A stretch of 64,000 nt of DNA from Kibdelosporangium sp040675465 (GTDB taxonomy: Bacteria > Actinomycetota > Actinomycetes > Mycobacteriales > Pseudonocardiaceae): NCBI RefSeq assembly GCF_040675465.1, contig NZ_JBFAPA010000015.1:1-64000 (forward strand), given 5' to 3'. A model generated the notes under the pieces. The model had not been told where the DNA came from. It worked only from the letters and a program-made list of their open reading frames with translations, and searched no databases. Made by a program: the position numbers and the translations under genes. Positions 6,500 through 17,330 of this stretch are shown here, in pieces (position 1 is the stretch's first letter; every line of letters starts with the position of its first letter).

Positions 6500-7915
6500 C
6501 TACAGCGGGATGTTCCCGTGCCGGCCACGCCCCGCCGGGGCGGCGGCCAGTGCCATGGCGATGCGCCGCCGGGTCTGCCGGGGGTCGATCACCTCGTCGA
6601 CGACCCCGATCGCGATACCGCGGTCGACCCCGCCTGCCACGCGTTCGTGGTCCGCCACCAGCTGTGCTCGCAGCGCGGGCCGTTGCTCTTCGGAGGCCGC
6701 CGCGAGTTTCTTGCGGTGCAGCACGTTCACCGCCGCCTCGGCGCCCATTACGGCGACTTCAGCGTCCGGCCACGCGAAAACGGCGGTCGCGCCGAGCGAG
6801 CGTGAGTTCATCGCGATGTACGCGCCGCCATAGGACTTGCGGGTCACCAGGGTCACGCGCGGGACGACGGCCTCGGCGAAGGCGTACAACAGTTTCGCGC
6901 CGCGCCGGACCACCCCGCCCCATTCCTGCGCCACACCAGGCAAGTAGCCGGGGACGTCGACGAGGACCACCAACGGAACGCCCAGACTGTCACACATCCG
7001 GACGAACCGGGACGCCTTCTCCGCGGACAGCGAGTCCAGGCACCCGCCTTTGCGCAATGGGTTGTTGGCGATCACGCCGACCGTCCGCCCGGCCAGCCGG
7101 CCCAGGCCGGTGACGACGTTCGGTGCCCACTTCGCCTGCAGTTCCTCGAAAGCGTTGCCGTCGAGGACTCCACGGACCAACGGGCGCACGTCATAAGCGC
7201 GGCGACGGCTCTCCGGCAGCAACTCCATCAGGTTGTCGCCCTCGCGCACCGCCGCCGGGTCGAACCACCCTGGCACGGCAAGCAGATGAGCCAGCTGGCG
7301 GGCGCTCTCCAACGCCTCGGTCTCGGTCGCGGTGACCACATGCGCGACCCCGGACCGCACACCGTGCGCCTCGGGGCCGCCGAGCCCGGCCATGTCGATC
7401 TGCTCGCCGGTCACGCTGCGCACGACGTCCGGGCCGGTCACGAACACGCGCCCGGCGTCGGCCATGATCACGATGTCGGTCAGCGCCGGACCGTAGGCGG
7501 CGCCGCCCGCGGCCGGGCCGAGCACCACGGAGATCTGCGGGATCCGGCCGGAGGCGCGGACCATGGCCGCGAACATCCGGCCGATGCCGTGCATGGCCTC
7601 GACGCCTTCGGCGAGTTTCGCGCCGCCGGAGTGCCACAGGCCGATCACCGGGCAGCCGTCCCGGGCGGCCAGGTCGATCGCGTCGGCGATGTACCCACAG
7701 CCGTCCAGGCCGATGGCCCCGCCCATCTTGGTGGCGTTGGTGCAGTAGGCCACCACCGCGGCGCCGCCGATCCGGCCGCGTGCGGTCTGGACGCTGTCGT
7801 CCCCGCTGCGGCACAACAGCTCGACGGTGCCGGGGTCCATCAGACGGGTCAGCCGGTCCACCGGGTCGCGGTGGTCGGCGACCTTCTCCGGCGGTGGCGT
7901 CAGCAGCGAGGTCAC
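6500..7915 (-). CDS. Acyl-CoA carboxylase carboxyltransferase (beta) subunit
   Basis: 471-aa carboxyltransferase subunit of the propionyl/acetyl-CoA carboxylase family. It moves CO2 from carboxybiotin to an acyl-CoA. The crotonase-like half domains show GGAIGLDGCGYIADAI, GPAAGGAAYGPALTDI and KSYGGAYIAMNSRSLG, the acyl-CoA and biotin oxyanion-hole glycines. The start is GTG 7915, whose GTGA overlaps the stop codon of the last PKS gene, so translation is coupled to the PKS. No biotin carboxylase or biotin carrier gene is present in the window, so it must use a genomic alpha subunit. The likely role is supply of methylmalonyl-CoA for modules 1, 5 and 7. It is somewhat shorter than typical PccB proteins because the N-terminus is short. 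Confidence 0.93.
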   Translation of the reverse strand: MTSLLTPPPEKVADHRDPVDRLTRLMDPGTVELLCRSGDDSVQTARGRIGGAAVVAYCTNATKMGGAIGLDGCGYIADAIDLAARDGCPVIGLWHSGGAKLAEGVEAMHGIGRMFAAMVRASGRIPQISVVLGPAAGGAAYGPALTDIVIMADAGRVFVTGPDVVRSVTGEQIDMAGLGGPEAHGVRSGVAHVVTATETEALESARQLAHLLAVPGWFDPAAVREGDNLMELLPESRRRAYDVRPLVRGVLDGNAFEELQAKWAPNVVTGLGRLAGRTVGVIANNPLRKGGCLDSLSAEKASRFVRMCDSLGVPLVVLVDVPGYLPGVAQEWGGVVRRGAKLLYAFAEAVVPRVTLVTRKSYGGAYIAMNSRSLGATAVFAWPDAEVAVMGAEAAVNVLHRKKLAAASEEQRPALRAQLVADHERVAGGVDRGIAIGVVDEVIDPRQTRRRIAMALAAAPAGRGRHGNIPL

Positions 7916-10900
7916 CGGGCCTCCAGCAGTTCGGTTCGGACGTACTCGGCGAGCGAGCGCGGGGTCGGCAGTTCGAAGACCACGACCGGCGGCAGGATCA
8001 GCCCGGTGGCCGTGCACAACCGGTTGCGCAGATCCAATGCGGTGAACGAGGTCAGCCCGGACTCGATGAACGTGGTGTCACTGTCCACTGTGTCCGCTGA
8101 GGCGTGACCGAGGACGGCGGCGGTGTGCCGCAGGACGACGTCCAACACCAGCTTTTCGTGCTCGGTCTCAGGTCGTTCGGTCAGCAACCGCTTGAGCCCA
8201 GCGGGTTCGTCCGGGATGCCGGTGTCTGGGGCGGTGGTCAGGAACGGTTGCGCCTCAGGCAGATCACGCAACAGCGGGCCGACGCCGCCGGGGTAGTGGG
8301 CCGGGATGAACGTCGGCCAGTCGATGTCGGCGATCAGCTGGACCCCGCAACCGGCGTACTTCAGCGCTGCCGCCGCGGGGATGTCACCGATCTGCAGGAC
8401 CGTCGTGCGTTCGCGGCGCTGGGCAACGGCTTCCAGGTAGGCGCTGACCACCGAACCGCCGAGCGCCGGAGTGAACGGCAGCAGCGCGATCAGATGCACG
8501 TCGTCGTCCAGTGCGGTGATCCACGCCAAGTCATCCTGGGCCGCGGGAGCGCAGACGACTGTCCGTTCCGGACCGTCCACTGCGTTCTCGATGAGCCAAG
8601 TGCGGATGCCCGCCGGGACCTCGCCCTTGATCGTGATCTCGCCGCTCGGACGCCAGATCTCGCCGGAGTGGCCGGGGTCGCGCCGGACGAGCCGCCGGGC
8701 GAAGACGCCCCAGCCGCGCACCGCGACCCGGTCCTCGCCGCTCGGGTTGGCCAGCACTCCACACAATCTGGCTTGCGCGAGCTTGTCCAGCGTGGGCGGC
8801 AGGTCGACCGCGTGCACGTCATCGAGGCCCCACACCGCCGCGCGCTCAGCACCGGTCACTTCATCGACGTCACCAACCCGGACCGCGCCTTGGGTGACAC
8901 ACCACAAGGTGTTGTTCAGACCGGCCTTCGTCATCGCCGCCTGCAGCAACCGCGTCTGCGCCAACGGAAGCATGCTCAGCACACCGGCGGCTGGCAGGTC
9001 TCGCAACCGGTCCGCGAGCGCTTCCAGGTCGTCGTCCGGCGCTTCCAACGTGACCACTTCAGCGCCGTGGCTGGTGAGTGCGGTGCCGACCTCGGAGCTG
9101 TCGTGGTCCGCGACCAACAGCCAAGTTCCGGACAGGGCGGGCCGGGCCGTCTCGCCGATCGGCCGCCACGTGAACTCGTAGCGCCACTGGCGGCTGCGGC
9201 GCCAGCCGGCCAAGGCCGGGAGCAGGGCGGACAGTGCGGGCCGCAGATCGCTGTCCGCGTCCAGTTCGGCCAACAGTCCCGTGACGTCCTCGTTGTCGAC
9301 GGCGTTCCAGAACCCGGCGTCCGCCGAGGGAGAGGTGTCCGGCAGGTCGATCGCCGGTGCCTCCAGCCAGAAATGCTGAGCCTGGAACGCATACGTCGGC
9401 AGGTCCACCCGCTGTGCACCACGGTCGGCGAACAACCCGGCCCACTCGACCGGCACCCCGGCAACGAACAGCTGGGCCAAGGCAGCCAGGAACGTACGGT
9501 CCTCGGGCTGGTCGGACCGAACCGCGGGGGTGAGCAGAACATCCTGGGCCGTCAGGCTTTCCTGGGCCATCGGGAGGAGAATCGCGGCCGGGCCGAGTTC
9601 CACGCACTGGGTCACACCGAGTGCTTCGAGCGTCCGCACACCATCGGCGAACCGGACCGTCCCACGCACGTGCCGCACCCAGTAGTCAGCCGACCTCAGC
9701 TCCGCAGGCTCGGCCAGCGCGCCGGTCACGTTGGACACCACCGGGATCAGCGGGTCCACGAAGGCGCAGGAGCGCGCGATCTCGCCGAACTCGGCCAGCA
9801 TGGAGTCCATGTGCGTGGAGTGGAAGGCGTGGCTCACCCGGAGCTTGCGGGTGCGATGGCCGCGGTCACGGAAGACGTTCGCGACCGTCTGGGCGGCTTC
9901 GGCGTCCCCGGAGATCACTGTCGACTGTGGACCATTGACTGCGGCGATGTCGACGCCGTCGATGAGTTCGGCACGCACGTCGGCTTCGGGAGCCTGGATC
10001 GCGATCATCGCGCCGCCGGCTGTCGCCGCCTGCATCAACCGCCCGCGAGCGGCTACCAGTCGGCAGGCATCGGCGAGCGTGAGCACTCCGGCCACATGCG
10101 CGGCCGCGAGTTCGCCAATCGAGTGGCCCAGCACGTAGTCCGGCCGCACACCAACGCTTTCCAGCAACCGGAACAGCGCCACCTCGACCGCGAACAGACC
10201 GACCTGTGTGTACGCGGTCTGGTCGAGCATCGCGGCCTGCGGGGTCCGTCCGGCGGCGAACACCACGTCCTTGAGCGGCGTGTCCAGGTACTGGTCGAGT
10301 TCTGTGGCTATCTCGTCGAAGGCCCGCGCGTATGCGGGGAAAGCGTTGTACAGTTCGCAACCCATGCCCCGGCGCTGGCTGCCCTGACCGGTGAACAGGA
10401 ACGCGGTCGGGCCACGGCCGCTCGCGACACCGTGGACGACGTTCGGCGCGTCCGCGCCCTCGGCCAACGCGTCCAGCCCATACCGGAACCCGGTGGCGTC
10501 ATCGGCCAGCACGACAGCGCGGTGGTCGAACGTGGATCTGGTGGTGGCCAAAGAGAACCCGACGTTGGTGCGGTCGGCCTCCGTGCATTCCCGCAGACGC
10601 GCTGCCTGACCGCGCAAGGACTCCGCGGTCCGCGCGGAGAACACCCATGGCACAAGGTCCATCGGATGCGCTTCGACCGACTCGGAGTCGGTGGCAGCCT
10701 CTTCGACGATGACGTGGGCGTTGGTGCCGCTGATCCCGAACGAGGACACCCCGGCCCGGCGCGGACGTTCGCCGCGTGGCCAGGCGGCCTGTTCGGTCAG
10801 CAGTCGCACGTTCCCAGCTGTCCAGTCGACGTGCGGCGACGGCTCGTCGATGTGCAGGGTCTCCGGCAGGACGTCGTGCTGCATGGCCATGACCATCTTG

Positions 10901-12069
10901 ATCACGCCTGCGACCCCGGCGGCGGCCTGGGTGTGGCCGATGTTGGACTTGATCGACCCCAGCAGCAACGGGTCCGGCCGGTCCTGCCCGTAGGTCGCCA
11001 GGATGGCCTGGGCCTCGATCGGGTCGCCGAGTGTCGTTCCGGTGCCGTGTGCCTCGACCGCGTCAACGTCCGAAGCGGACAGTCTTGCGTTCTCGAGTGC
11101 TTGCTGGATCACGCGTTGCTGTGAGGGGCCGTTGGGGGCGGTGAGACCGTTGGAGGCGCCGTCCTGGTTGACCGCCGAGCCGCGGATGACCGCGAGGACC
11201 TTGTGGCCGTTGCGTTGCGCGTCGGACAGCCGTTCCAGCAACAGCAGGCCGACGCCTTCGCCGAACCCGGCGCCGTCGGCCGCAGCGGCAAACGACTTGC
11301 ACCGTCCATCAGGCGAAAGCCCACGCTGACGGCTGAACTCGATGAACAGCCCAGGCGTCGCCATGACGGTAACGCCACCGGCGAGCGCGAGCGAGCAGCC
11401 GCCATCCCGCAACGACTGCACGGCAAGGTGCAGTGCGACCAGGGACGACGAGCACGCGGTGTCGACCGTGATTGCGGGGCCTTCGAACCCGAATGTGTAG
11501 GCCACCCGGCCGGAGGCGACGCTGCCCGCGCTGCCGTTGCCGAGAAAGCCCTCGTACTCCAGGGGAACCTCGTGCAACCGGGAGGCGTAGTCGCTGTACA
11601 TCACGCCCGCGAACACACCGGTCTTGGTGCCGCGCAACGAGACCGGGTCGATCCCGGCGCGTTCGACCGCCTCCCACGAGGTTTCCAGCAGCAGCCGCTG
11701 CTGCGGGTCGGTGGCCAGAGCCTCGCGCGGGCTGATGCCGAAGAACTCCGGGTCGAAGTAGTTGGCGTCGTGCAGGAAGCCGCCTTCGCGGGCGTAGGAC
11801 CGCCCGGGCCGGTCGGGGTCCGGGTGGTAGATCTCGTCGATCCGCCAGCCGCGGTCGGCCGGGAACCCGGCGACCGCGTCCGTGCCGGAGGACACCAGCT
11901 CCCACAGGTCCTCAGGGCTGCGCACGCCGCCGGGGTAACGGCAGCTCATGCCGATGATCGCGACCGGTTCGGTGCCGGCCGCCTCGGCCTGGGCCAGCTG
12001 CCGGCGGGTCTGGTGCAGGTCCGCGGTGACCCACTTGAGGTAGTCGAGCAGTTTCTCTTCGTTCGCCAT
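7912..12069 (-). CDS. Type I PKS, module 8 (KS-AT-[KR broken]-ACP), no TE
   Basis: 1385-aa final extension module. Order: N-terminal docking coiled coil (residues 1-32), KS with DTACSSS (near 11465), AT with GHSIGE and HAFH (malonyl type, near 10120 and 9825), a KR-like region with no usable cofactor or catalytic motif, and an ACP near 8070. There is no thioesterase, reductase or condensation domain after the ACP. The product is therefore a beta-ketoacyl-ACP, exactly the acyl partner needed for tetronate formation with glyceryl-ACP by the KASIII-like enzyme. The ACP reads GLTSFTAL around the phosphopantetheine serine where GxDSL is usual. It starts 21 nt after the preceding PKS gene, with GAGAGG upstream, and its TGA overlaps the next start. 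Confidence 0.95.
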   Translation of the reverse strand: MANEEKLLDYLKWVTADLHQTRRQLAQAEAAGTEPVAIIGMSCRYPGGVRSPEDLWELVSSGTDAVAGFPADRGWRIDEIYHPDPDRPGRSYAREGGFLHDANYFDPEFFGISPREALATDPQQRLLLETSWEAVERAGIDPVSLRGTKTGVFAGVMYSDYASRLHEVPLEYEGFLGNGSAGSVASGRVAYTFGFEGPAITVDTACSSSLVALHLAVQSLRDGGCSLALAGGVTVMATPGLFIEFSRQRGLSPDGRCKSFAAAADGAGFGEGVGLLLLERLSDAQRNGHKVLAVIRGSAVNQDGASNGLTAPNGPSQQRVIQQALENARLSASDVDAVEAHGTGTTLGDPIEAQAILATYGQDRPDPLLLGSIKSNIGHTQAAAGVAGVIKMVMAMQHDVLPETLHIDEPSPHVDWTAGNVRLLTEQAAWPRGERPRRAGVSSFGISGTNAHVIVEEAATDSESVEAHPMDLVPWVFSARTAESLRGQAARLRECTEADRTNVGFSLATTRSTFDHRAVVLADDATGFRYGLDALAEGADAPNVVHGVASGRGPTAFLFTGQGSQRRGMGCELYNAFPAYARAFDEIATELDQYLDTPLKDVVFAAGRTPQAAMLDQTAYTQVGLFAVEVALFRLLESVGVRPDYVLGHSIGELAAAHVAGVLTLADACRLVAARGRLMQAATAGGAMIAIQAPEADVRAELIDGVDIAAVNGPQSTVISGDAEAAQTVANVFRDRGHRTRKLRVSHAFHSTHMDSMLAEFGEIARSCAFVDPLIPVVSNVTGALAEPAELRSADYWVRHVRGTVRFADGVRTLEALGVTQCVELGPAAILLPMAQESLTAQDVLLTPAVRSDQPEDRTFLAALAQLFVAGVPVEWAGLFADRGAQRVDLPTYAFQAQHFWLEAPAIDLPDTSPSADAGFWNAVDNEDVTGLLAELDADSDLRPALSALLPALAGWRRSRQWRYEFTWRPIGETARPALSGTWLLVADHDSSEVGTALTSHGAEVVTLEAPDDDLEALADRLRDLPAAGVLSMLPLAQTRLLQAAMTKAGLNNTLWCVTQGAVRVGDVDEVTGAERAAVWGLDDVHAVDLPPTLDKLAQARLCGVLANPSGEDRVAVRGWGVFARRLVRRDPGHSGEIWRPSGEITIKGEVPAGIRTWLIENAVDGPERTVVCAPAAQDDLAWITALDDDVHLIALLPFTPALGGSVVSAYLEAVAQRRERTTVLQIGDIPAAAALKYAGCGVQLIADIDWPTFIPAHYPGGVGPLLRDLPEAQPFLTTAPDTGIPDEPAGLKRLLTERPETEHEKLVLDVVLRHTAAVLGHASADTVDSDTTFIESGLTSFTALDLRNRLCTATGLILPPVVVFELPTPRSLAEYVRTELLEAR
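8280..9240 (-). other. Vestigial ketoreductase in module 8
   Basis: The linker signature of a KR (ALLPALAGWRRSRQ, near 9200-9240) and its C-terminal partner segments survive. The NADPH glycine motif is degenerate (EITIKGEVPAGI where TGGTGxLG belongs), and the SSxxG and NYxxxN blocks with the catalytic Ser and Tyr are gone. The domain is a structural remnant that leaves the beta-ketone intact. Confidence 0.85.
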
Positions 12070-12090
12070 CGCGACGGCCTCTCTCGCGGG

Positions 12091-15000
12091 TCAGGGCCTG
12101 GCCGGGTCGAGGCCGCGGCCGAGCTGCTTGTCGATGAAGTCGAAGATCTCCTCCGAGCCGGCCGAGGCGATCAGCGCGGCGGTCTCGTCCGGTTTGGCCC
12201 ACTCCGCGGCCAGCGCGCGCAGCTTCGCGGCGATGGCCTGGGTGGTCTCGTCGTCGGCCCGCAGGGCGGCGAGCGTGCCGCCGAGCTGGGTCAGCTGGGC
12301 CAGCACGGACTGGGCGGGATCGGGTTCGGGCACGACCAGCTGGGACAGCAGCAGGTCGGTCAGCGAGGACGGGGTCGGGTGGTCGAACACCAGGGTCGCG
12401 GGCAGCCGCAGCCCGGTCGCGGTGTTGAGGCGGTTGCGCAGTTCCACCGCGGTCAACGAGTCGAAACCCAGGTCCTTGAACGGTTTCTCCGCGTCGGTCC
12501 CGCCGTTGGTGCCGAGCACCGTGGCCACCGTGCCGCACACCAGGTCCAGCAGGATCGCCCGCTGCGCGCCCGCATCCAGCCCAGCCAGCCGACCGGCCAC
12601 ATCCGCCGTTCCCTCGGCCGCGGCGGCCCGCTTGGCTTGGGTGCGAACGAGTCCCCGCAACACCGGCGAAGCCATCCCGGAACTCATCAACGCCCGCAGC
12701 GCGGGCATGTCGAGCCGTGCCGGGGCAAGCAACGGCGTGGACAGGCCGAGTGCGGTGTCCAGCAGGGCAAGGCCTTGCTCGGACCCGAGCGGCGCCACAC
12801 CACCACGGCTGATCCGGGCCAGGTCGGCCTGGTCCAGATGGCCGGTCATGCTGCTGGCCTGGCCCCACAGACCCCACGCGAGCGCGGTCGCGGGCAGGCC
12901 TTGAGCCCGCCGGAAGTGCGCCAGCGCGTCCAGGAACGTGTTGGCGGACGTGTAGTTGGCCTGACCCGGGTTGCCCAAGGTACTGGCCAGCGAGGAGAAC
13001 AGCACGAACGCGCCCGGATCGCGGTCCTTGGTCAGCTCGTGCAGGTGCCAGGCGGCGTCGACCTTCGGCCGCAGCACCGCCGCGAACCGTTCCGGTGTCT
13101 GGCCCGCGATCGTGCCGTCGTCCAGGACACCGGCAGTGTGCACGACCGCACCGAGCTTGTTCACAGTAGACAGCAGTACTGCCAGTGCGTCTCGGTTGGC
13201 TGCATCGCACGCTTCGACGCGAACGCTTGCGCCGAGTGAGGTCAGCTCGTCCACCAACTCGGTCGCGCCGTCGGCTGCGAGGCCACGGCGGCTGATCAGC
13301 AGGAGGTCTCGCACCTCGTGCTGGGTGACCAGGTGACGCGCGATGAGCGAACCGAGCGTGCCGGTCGCACCCGTGATCAGGACCGTCCCGTCCAGGCGGG
13401 CCGGGACTTCCTCCTGAACCGGAACCCGGGCCAGCCGAGGCACGGTCGCGATCCCGCCCCGCAGAACGACCTGAGATTCCCCCGACAGGATCGCCGCGGC
13501 GATGGCGTCCTGAGAAGCCGCCGTGCCGTCGGTGTCGACCAGGACGAACCGTCCCGGGTTCTCCGACTGCGCGGTCCGCACCAGGCCCCAGACCGGCGCC
13601 TGCCCAAGGTCTTCGACGTCCGCACCTGCGGCAGCCTGGGTGATCACGGCCAGTTTTGAGGACTCGTAACGATCGTCGGCCAGCCACTGCTGAACGAGTT
13701 CCAGGGCAGCTGTCGTCGAGGCGTGGACATCGGCGACCGTGTCCCCGGTGCTGCCACACCAAGGCGCCACAACCACTTCCGGTACCTCGGGCACTGCTTC
13801 GAGTGACGCGTAGTGCTCACCGGGAAGGTTCAATGGATCGTTGCCGATGACCGCCCACTCGACCTGCGCAGCCGGAAGCGGAACCCGTGCCCAGTCCACT
13901 GTGTACAGCGAGTCGTAGTGCTTGGCGCGGGCCGAGGCGAGCTGGTCGGCGGAAACCGGCCGGATGGTGAGCGACTCGACCGTGGCCACCGGAGTGCCGG
14001 TGGCGTCGGCGACCGTGATCGTGACGCTGTCCTCGCTCGTCCAACGCAAACGCGCCCGCAACGCACCGGCGCCGGTCGCGTGCACGGTCACTCCGGCCCA
14101 TGCGAAGGGCAGCCGGACCGGGAGGTCCTCGTCGTTCTCGGTGGGCAGGCCGAGGGCGTGCAGGACCGAGTCGAGCAGGGCCGGATGGACGGCGAACCGG
14201 CCGGCGTCGTCCTGCTGCTGTTCGGGCAGCCGGACCTCCGCGTAGATCTCCTCGGCCGAGCGCCACGCGGCGGTCAGACCCCGGAACGCGGGCCCGTACT
14301 GCAAGCCGTGATCGGCCAAGCGCTCGTAGAAGTCCGCTACCGGCACGGGTTCGGCGTCCGGCGGCCATGGGAAGCCTTGGGCGCGGGTCGAAGCGGGGGA
14401 GAGGAACCCGGTCGCGTGCCGGATCCAGTCGTCCTCGGCGCGGCTGTGCACCGAGATCTGCCGACGGCCGGTCTCGTCTGGACCACCGACGGTCACCTGC
14501 AGCTGCACCGGACCCGTGATCACCAGCGGGGCCTCGATGGTCAGCTCGTCCACCCGGTCGCAACCGCACTGCCCACCGGCTTCCAAGGCCAGCTCGACGA
14601 AAGCCGTTCCGGGCAACAGAACTGTGCCAGCGACGGCGTGGTCGGTCAGCCAGCGGTGGGTGTGCAACGACACCCGGCCGGTCATCAGGAACCCGTGGTC
14701 ATCGGCCAGGTCCACCGCCGCGCCCAGCATGGGGTGCTCGGCCGCCTTGAGACCCACAGTGCTGACGTCCCCGGCGGTCGCCGACGACTCCAGCCAGTAC
14801 CGCTTGCCCTCAAAGGGATACGTCGGCACGTTGACCAGGCGCCCTTCGGGCACTGGCCAGGTGACCGCGGCGCCCCGGACGTGTGCCTCGGCCGCTGAGG
14901 TCAGGAACCTGGTCATGCCGCCTTCGTCCCGGCGCAACGTGCCCAGGACGATCGCTGGCAGGTCGGCGAGGCCAGGCACGAGCACGGGATGTGGGCTGGT

Positions 15001-17330
15001 CTCGATGAACGTCCGGTGCCCGTCGGCCAGCAACAGCTGCGTGACCTCGTCGAACCGGACGGTCTGGCGCAGGTTGCGGTACCAGTACCCTGCGTCGAGC
15101 CCGGCCGTGTCGATCCGTTCGCCGGTCACCGTGGAGTAGAACGCGATGGCCGAGGACTTCGGCTCGATCGGCGCCAACGCCGCCGCCAGATCAGCCTCGA
15201 TCGCCTCCACGTGCGCGGAGTGCGAGGCGTAGTCCACCGGGATGATCCGGGCGCGGATCTCCTTGACGTCGCACTCGGCTTTGAGTTGCTGCAACACTTC
15301 TGGGTTGCCGGAGACGACCGTCGTGGTGGGGCCGTTGATGGCGGCGATGCTGATGCCGTCCTTGAGCGGCACCTCGGCGGCGGGCAGCGACACCGACATC
15401 ATCCCGCCCTTGCCCGCGATCACCTTGATCGCCTTGCTGCGCAACGTGACCACACGCACGGCGTCGTCCAAGCTGAGTGCACCGGCGACGTACGCGGCGG
15501 CTATCTCACCCTGGGAATGCCCGACGACCGCGGCCGGTTCGAGACCGTACGACCGCCACACCGCGGCCAGCGACACCATCATCGCGAACAGCGCGGGCTG
15601 CACGATATCCACGCGTTCCAACGCCTTCGCGTCGTCGAGGACGTCGATGAGCGACCAGTCCACGTACTTGGCCATGGCAGCGGCGCAGTCCCGCATGCTG
15701 GCGCGGAAGACCTCGTTGGTGTCCAACAGCTCCAGGCCCATCCCGGCCCACTGCGAACCCTGGCCAGGGAACACGAACACAGCCTTGCCCGCGTCCTCGG
15801 TCCGGCCACGCACCAGCAACGGATGTGTCTTGTCCTCGGTCAACGCCCTGAGCGCCTCAGCGTTGAGAGCAACCGCCCGGTGATCGAAGCTGTCCCGCTG
15901 CACCAAGGACTTCGCCACATCGGCCGGAGCCGGGTCCTGCTCCTCTACAAAGGACAGCACCCGAGCGGCCTGCGCTTGGAGACCCGTCTCGGTCTTGGCG
16001 GACAACGGCCAGACGACAGGTCCAGTGTGTTCGGCGGGAGGTTCTGCGGTGGGGGCTTGTTCGAGGATGATGTGCGCGTTGGTGCCGCTGATCCCGAACG
16101 ACGACACGCCGGCTCGGCGTGGGCGGCCGTCGGTCTGCCAGTCCACGGCCTCCGTCAATAGCTGCACCGCACCGGCGGACCAGTCCACGTGCGGGGTGGG
16201 CTCGTCGACATGCAACGTCTTGGGCAGCAAGCCGTTGCGTAGGGCCATCACCATCTTGATCACGCCGCCGACCCCGGCGGCGGCGACCGCGTGCCCGATG
16301 TTCGACTTGATCGACCCCAGCCAGAGGGGGCGGTCCCGGTCCTGGCCGTAGGTGTTGATCAGCGCCTGGGCCTCGATCGGGTCGCCGAGGTTCGTGCCGG
16401 TGCCGTGGGCTTCGACGGCGTCAACGTCCGCGGTGGACAGTCCGGAGTTGGCCAGTGCCTGGCGGATCACGCGTTGCTGTGAGGGGCCGTTGGGTGCGGT
16501 GAGACCGTTGGAGGCGCCGTCCTGGTTGATCGCGCTGCCCCGGACGACCGCGAGGATCTCGTGTCCATTGCGTTGCGCGTCGGACAACCGCTCCAGCAGT
16601 AGCAAACCGACGCCCTCGCCCCAACCGGCGCCGTCCGCGGCCGCGGCGAACGCCTTCGACCGCCCGTCCGCGGCGAGCACCCGCTGGCGGCTGAACTCGA
16701 CGAACGAGTTGGTGGTCGGCATGATCGCCGCGCCACCGGCCAGGGCCAGCCCGCACTCACCCGAGCGCAGCGCCTGCACGGCTAGGTGCAGGGCGACCAG
16801 CGAGGACGAGCACGCGGTGTCCATGCTGACCGCCGGGCCCTCGAACCCGAACGTGTAGGACAGGCGGCCGGAGGCGACGCTGGTGGTGGTCCCGGTGGAC
16901 ATGTAGCCCTCGAGGTCCTCCGGGATGTGCAGCAGCCGGGAGCCGTAGTCCTGGTTGATCACGCCCGCGAACACGCCGGTGTCGCTGCCCCGCAACGATG
17001 ACGGCGGGATCCCGGCGCGCTCGAACAGCTCCCACGCGGTCTCCAGCAGCAGCCGCTGCTGCGGGTCGGTGGCCAGCGCCTCGCGCGGGTTCATGCCGAA
17101 GAAGGCCGCGTCGAACAGGTCGGCGTCGTGCAGGAAGCCGCCGTTGCGGGTATAGCACGTGCCCGGGGTCGCGGGATCGGGACTGTAGAGGCGATCCAGG
17201 TCCCAGCCGCGGTTGACCGGGAAGTCGCCGATCGCGTCCGTCCCGGTGGCCACCAGGTTCCAGAGGTCCTCGGGCGACCGGACACCGCCGGGGTAGCGGC
17301 AGCTCATCGCGATGATCGCGACCGGCTCGT
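12091..17330 (-). other. PKS module 7: KS-AT(methylmalonyl)-DH-KR-ACP
   Basis: KS cysteine near 16820. AT has GHSQGE and YASH (near 15520 and 15225), the methylmalonyl signature. DH has the canonical HAVAGTVLLP (near 14640) and HPALLD. KR has TGATGTLG (near 13370), the LDD triplet of B-type reductases and NYTSAN. ACP serine near 12455. Predicted product is a trans alpha-methyl-alpha,beta-unsaturated thioester. Confidence 0.9.

Noticed and set aside
8104..11124. 1006-codon plus-strand open frame opposite PKS module 8, and similar long frames opposite the other PKS genes (for example 17128-19755)
   Set aside because: They are antisense shadows of high-GC PKS genes. Their translations are Arg/Gly/Pro/Gln-rich without any family motif, and they have no ribosome sites.
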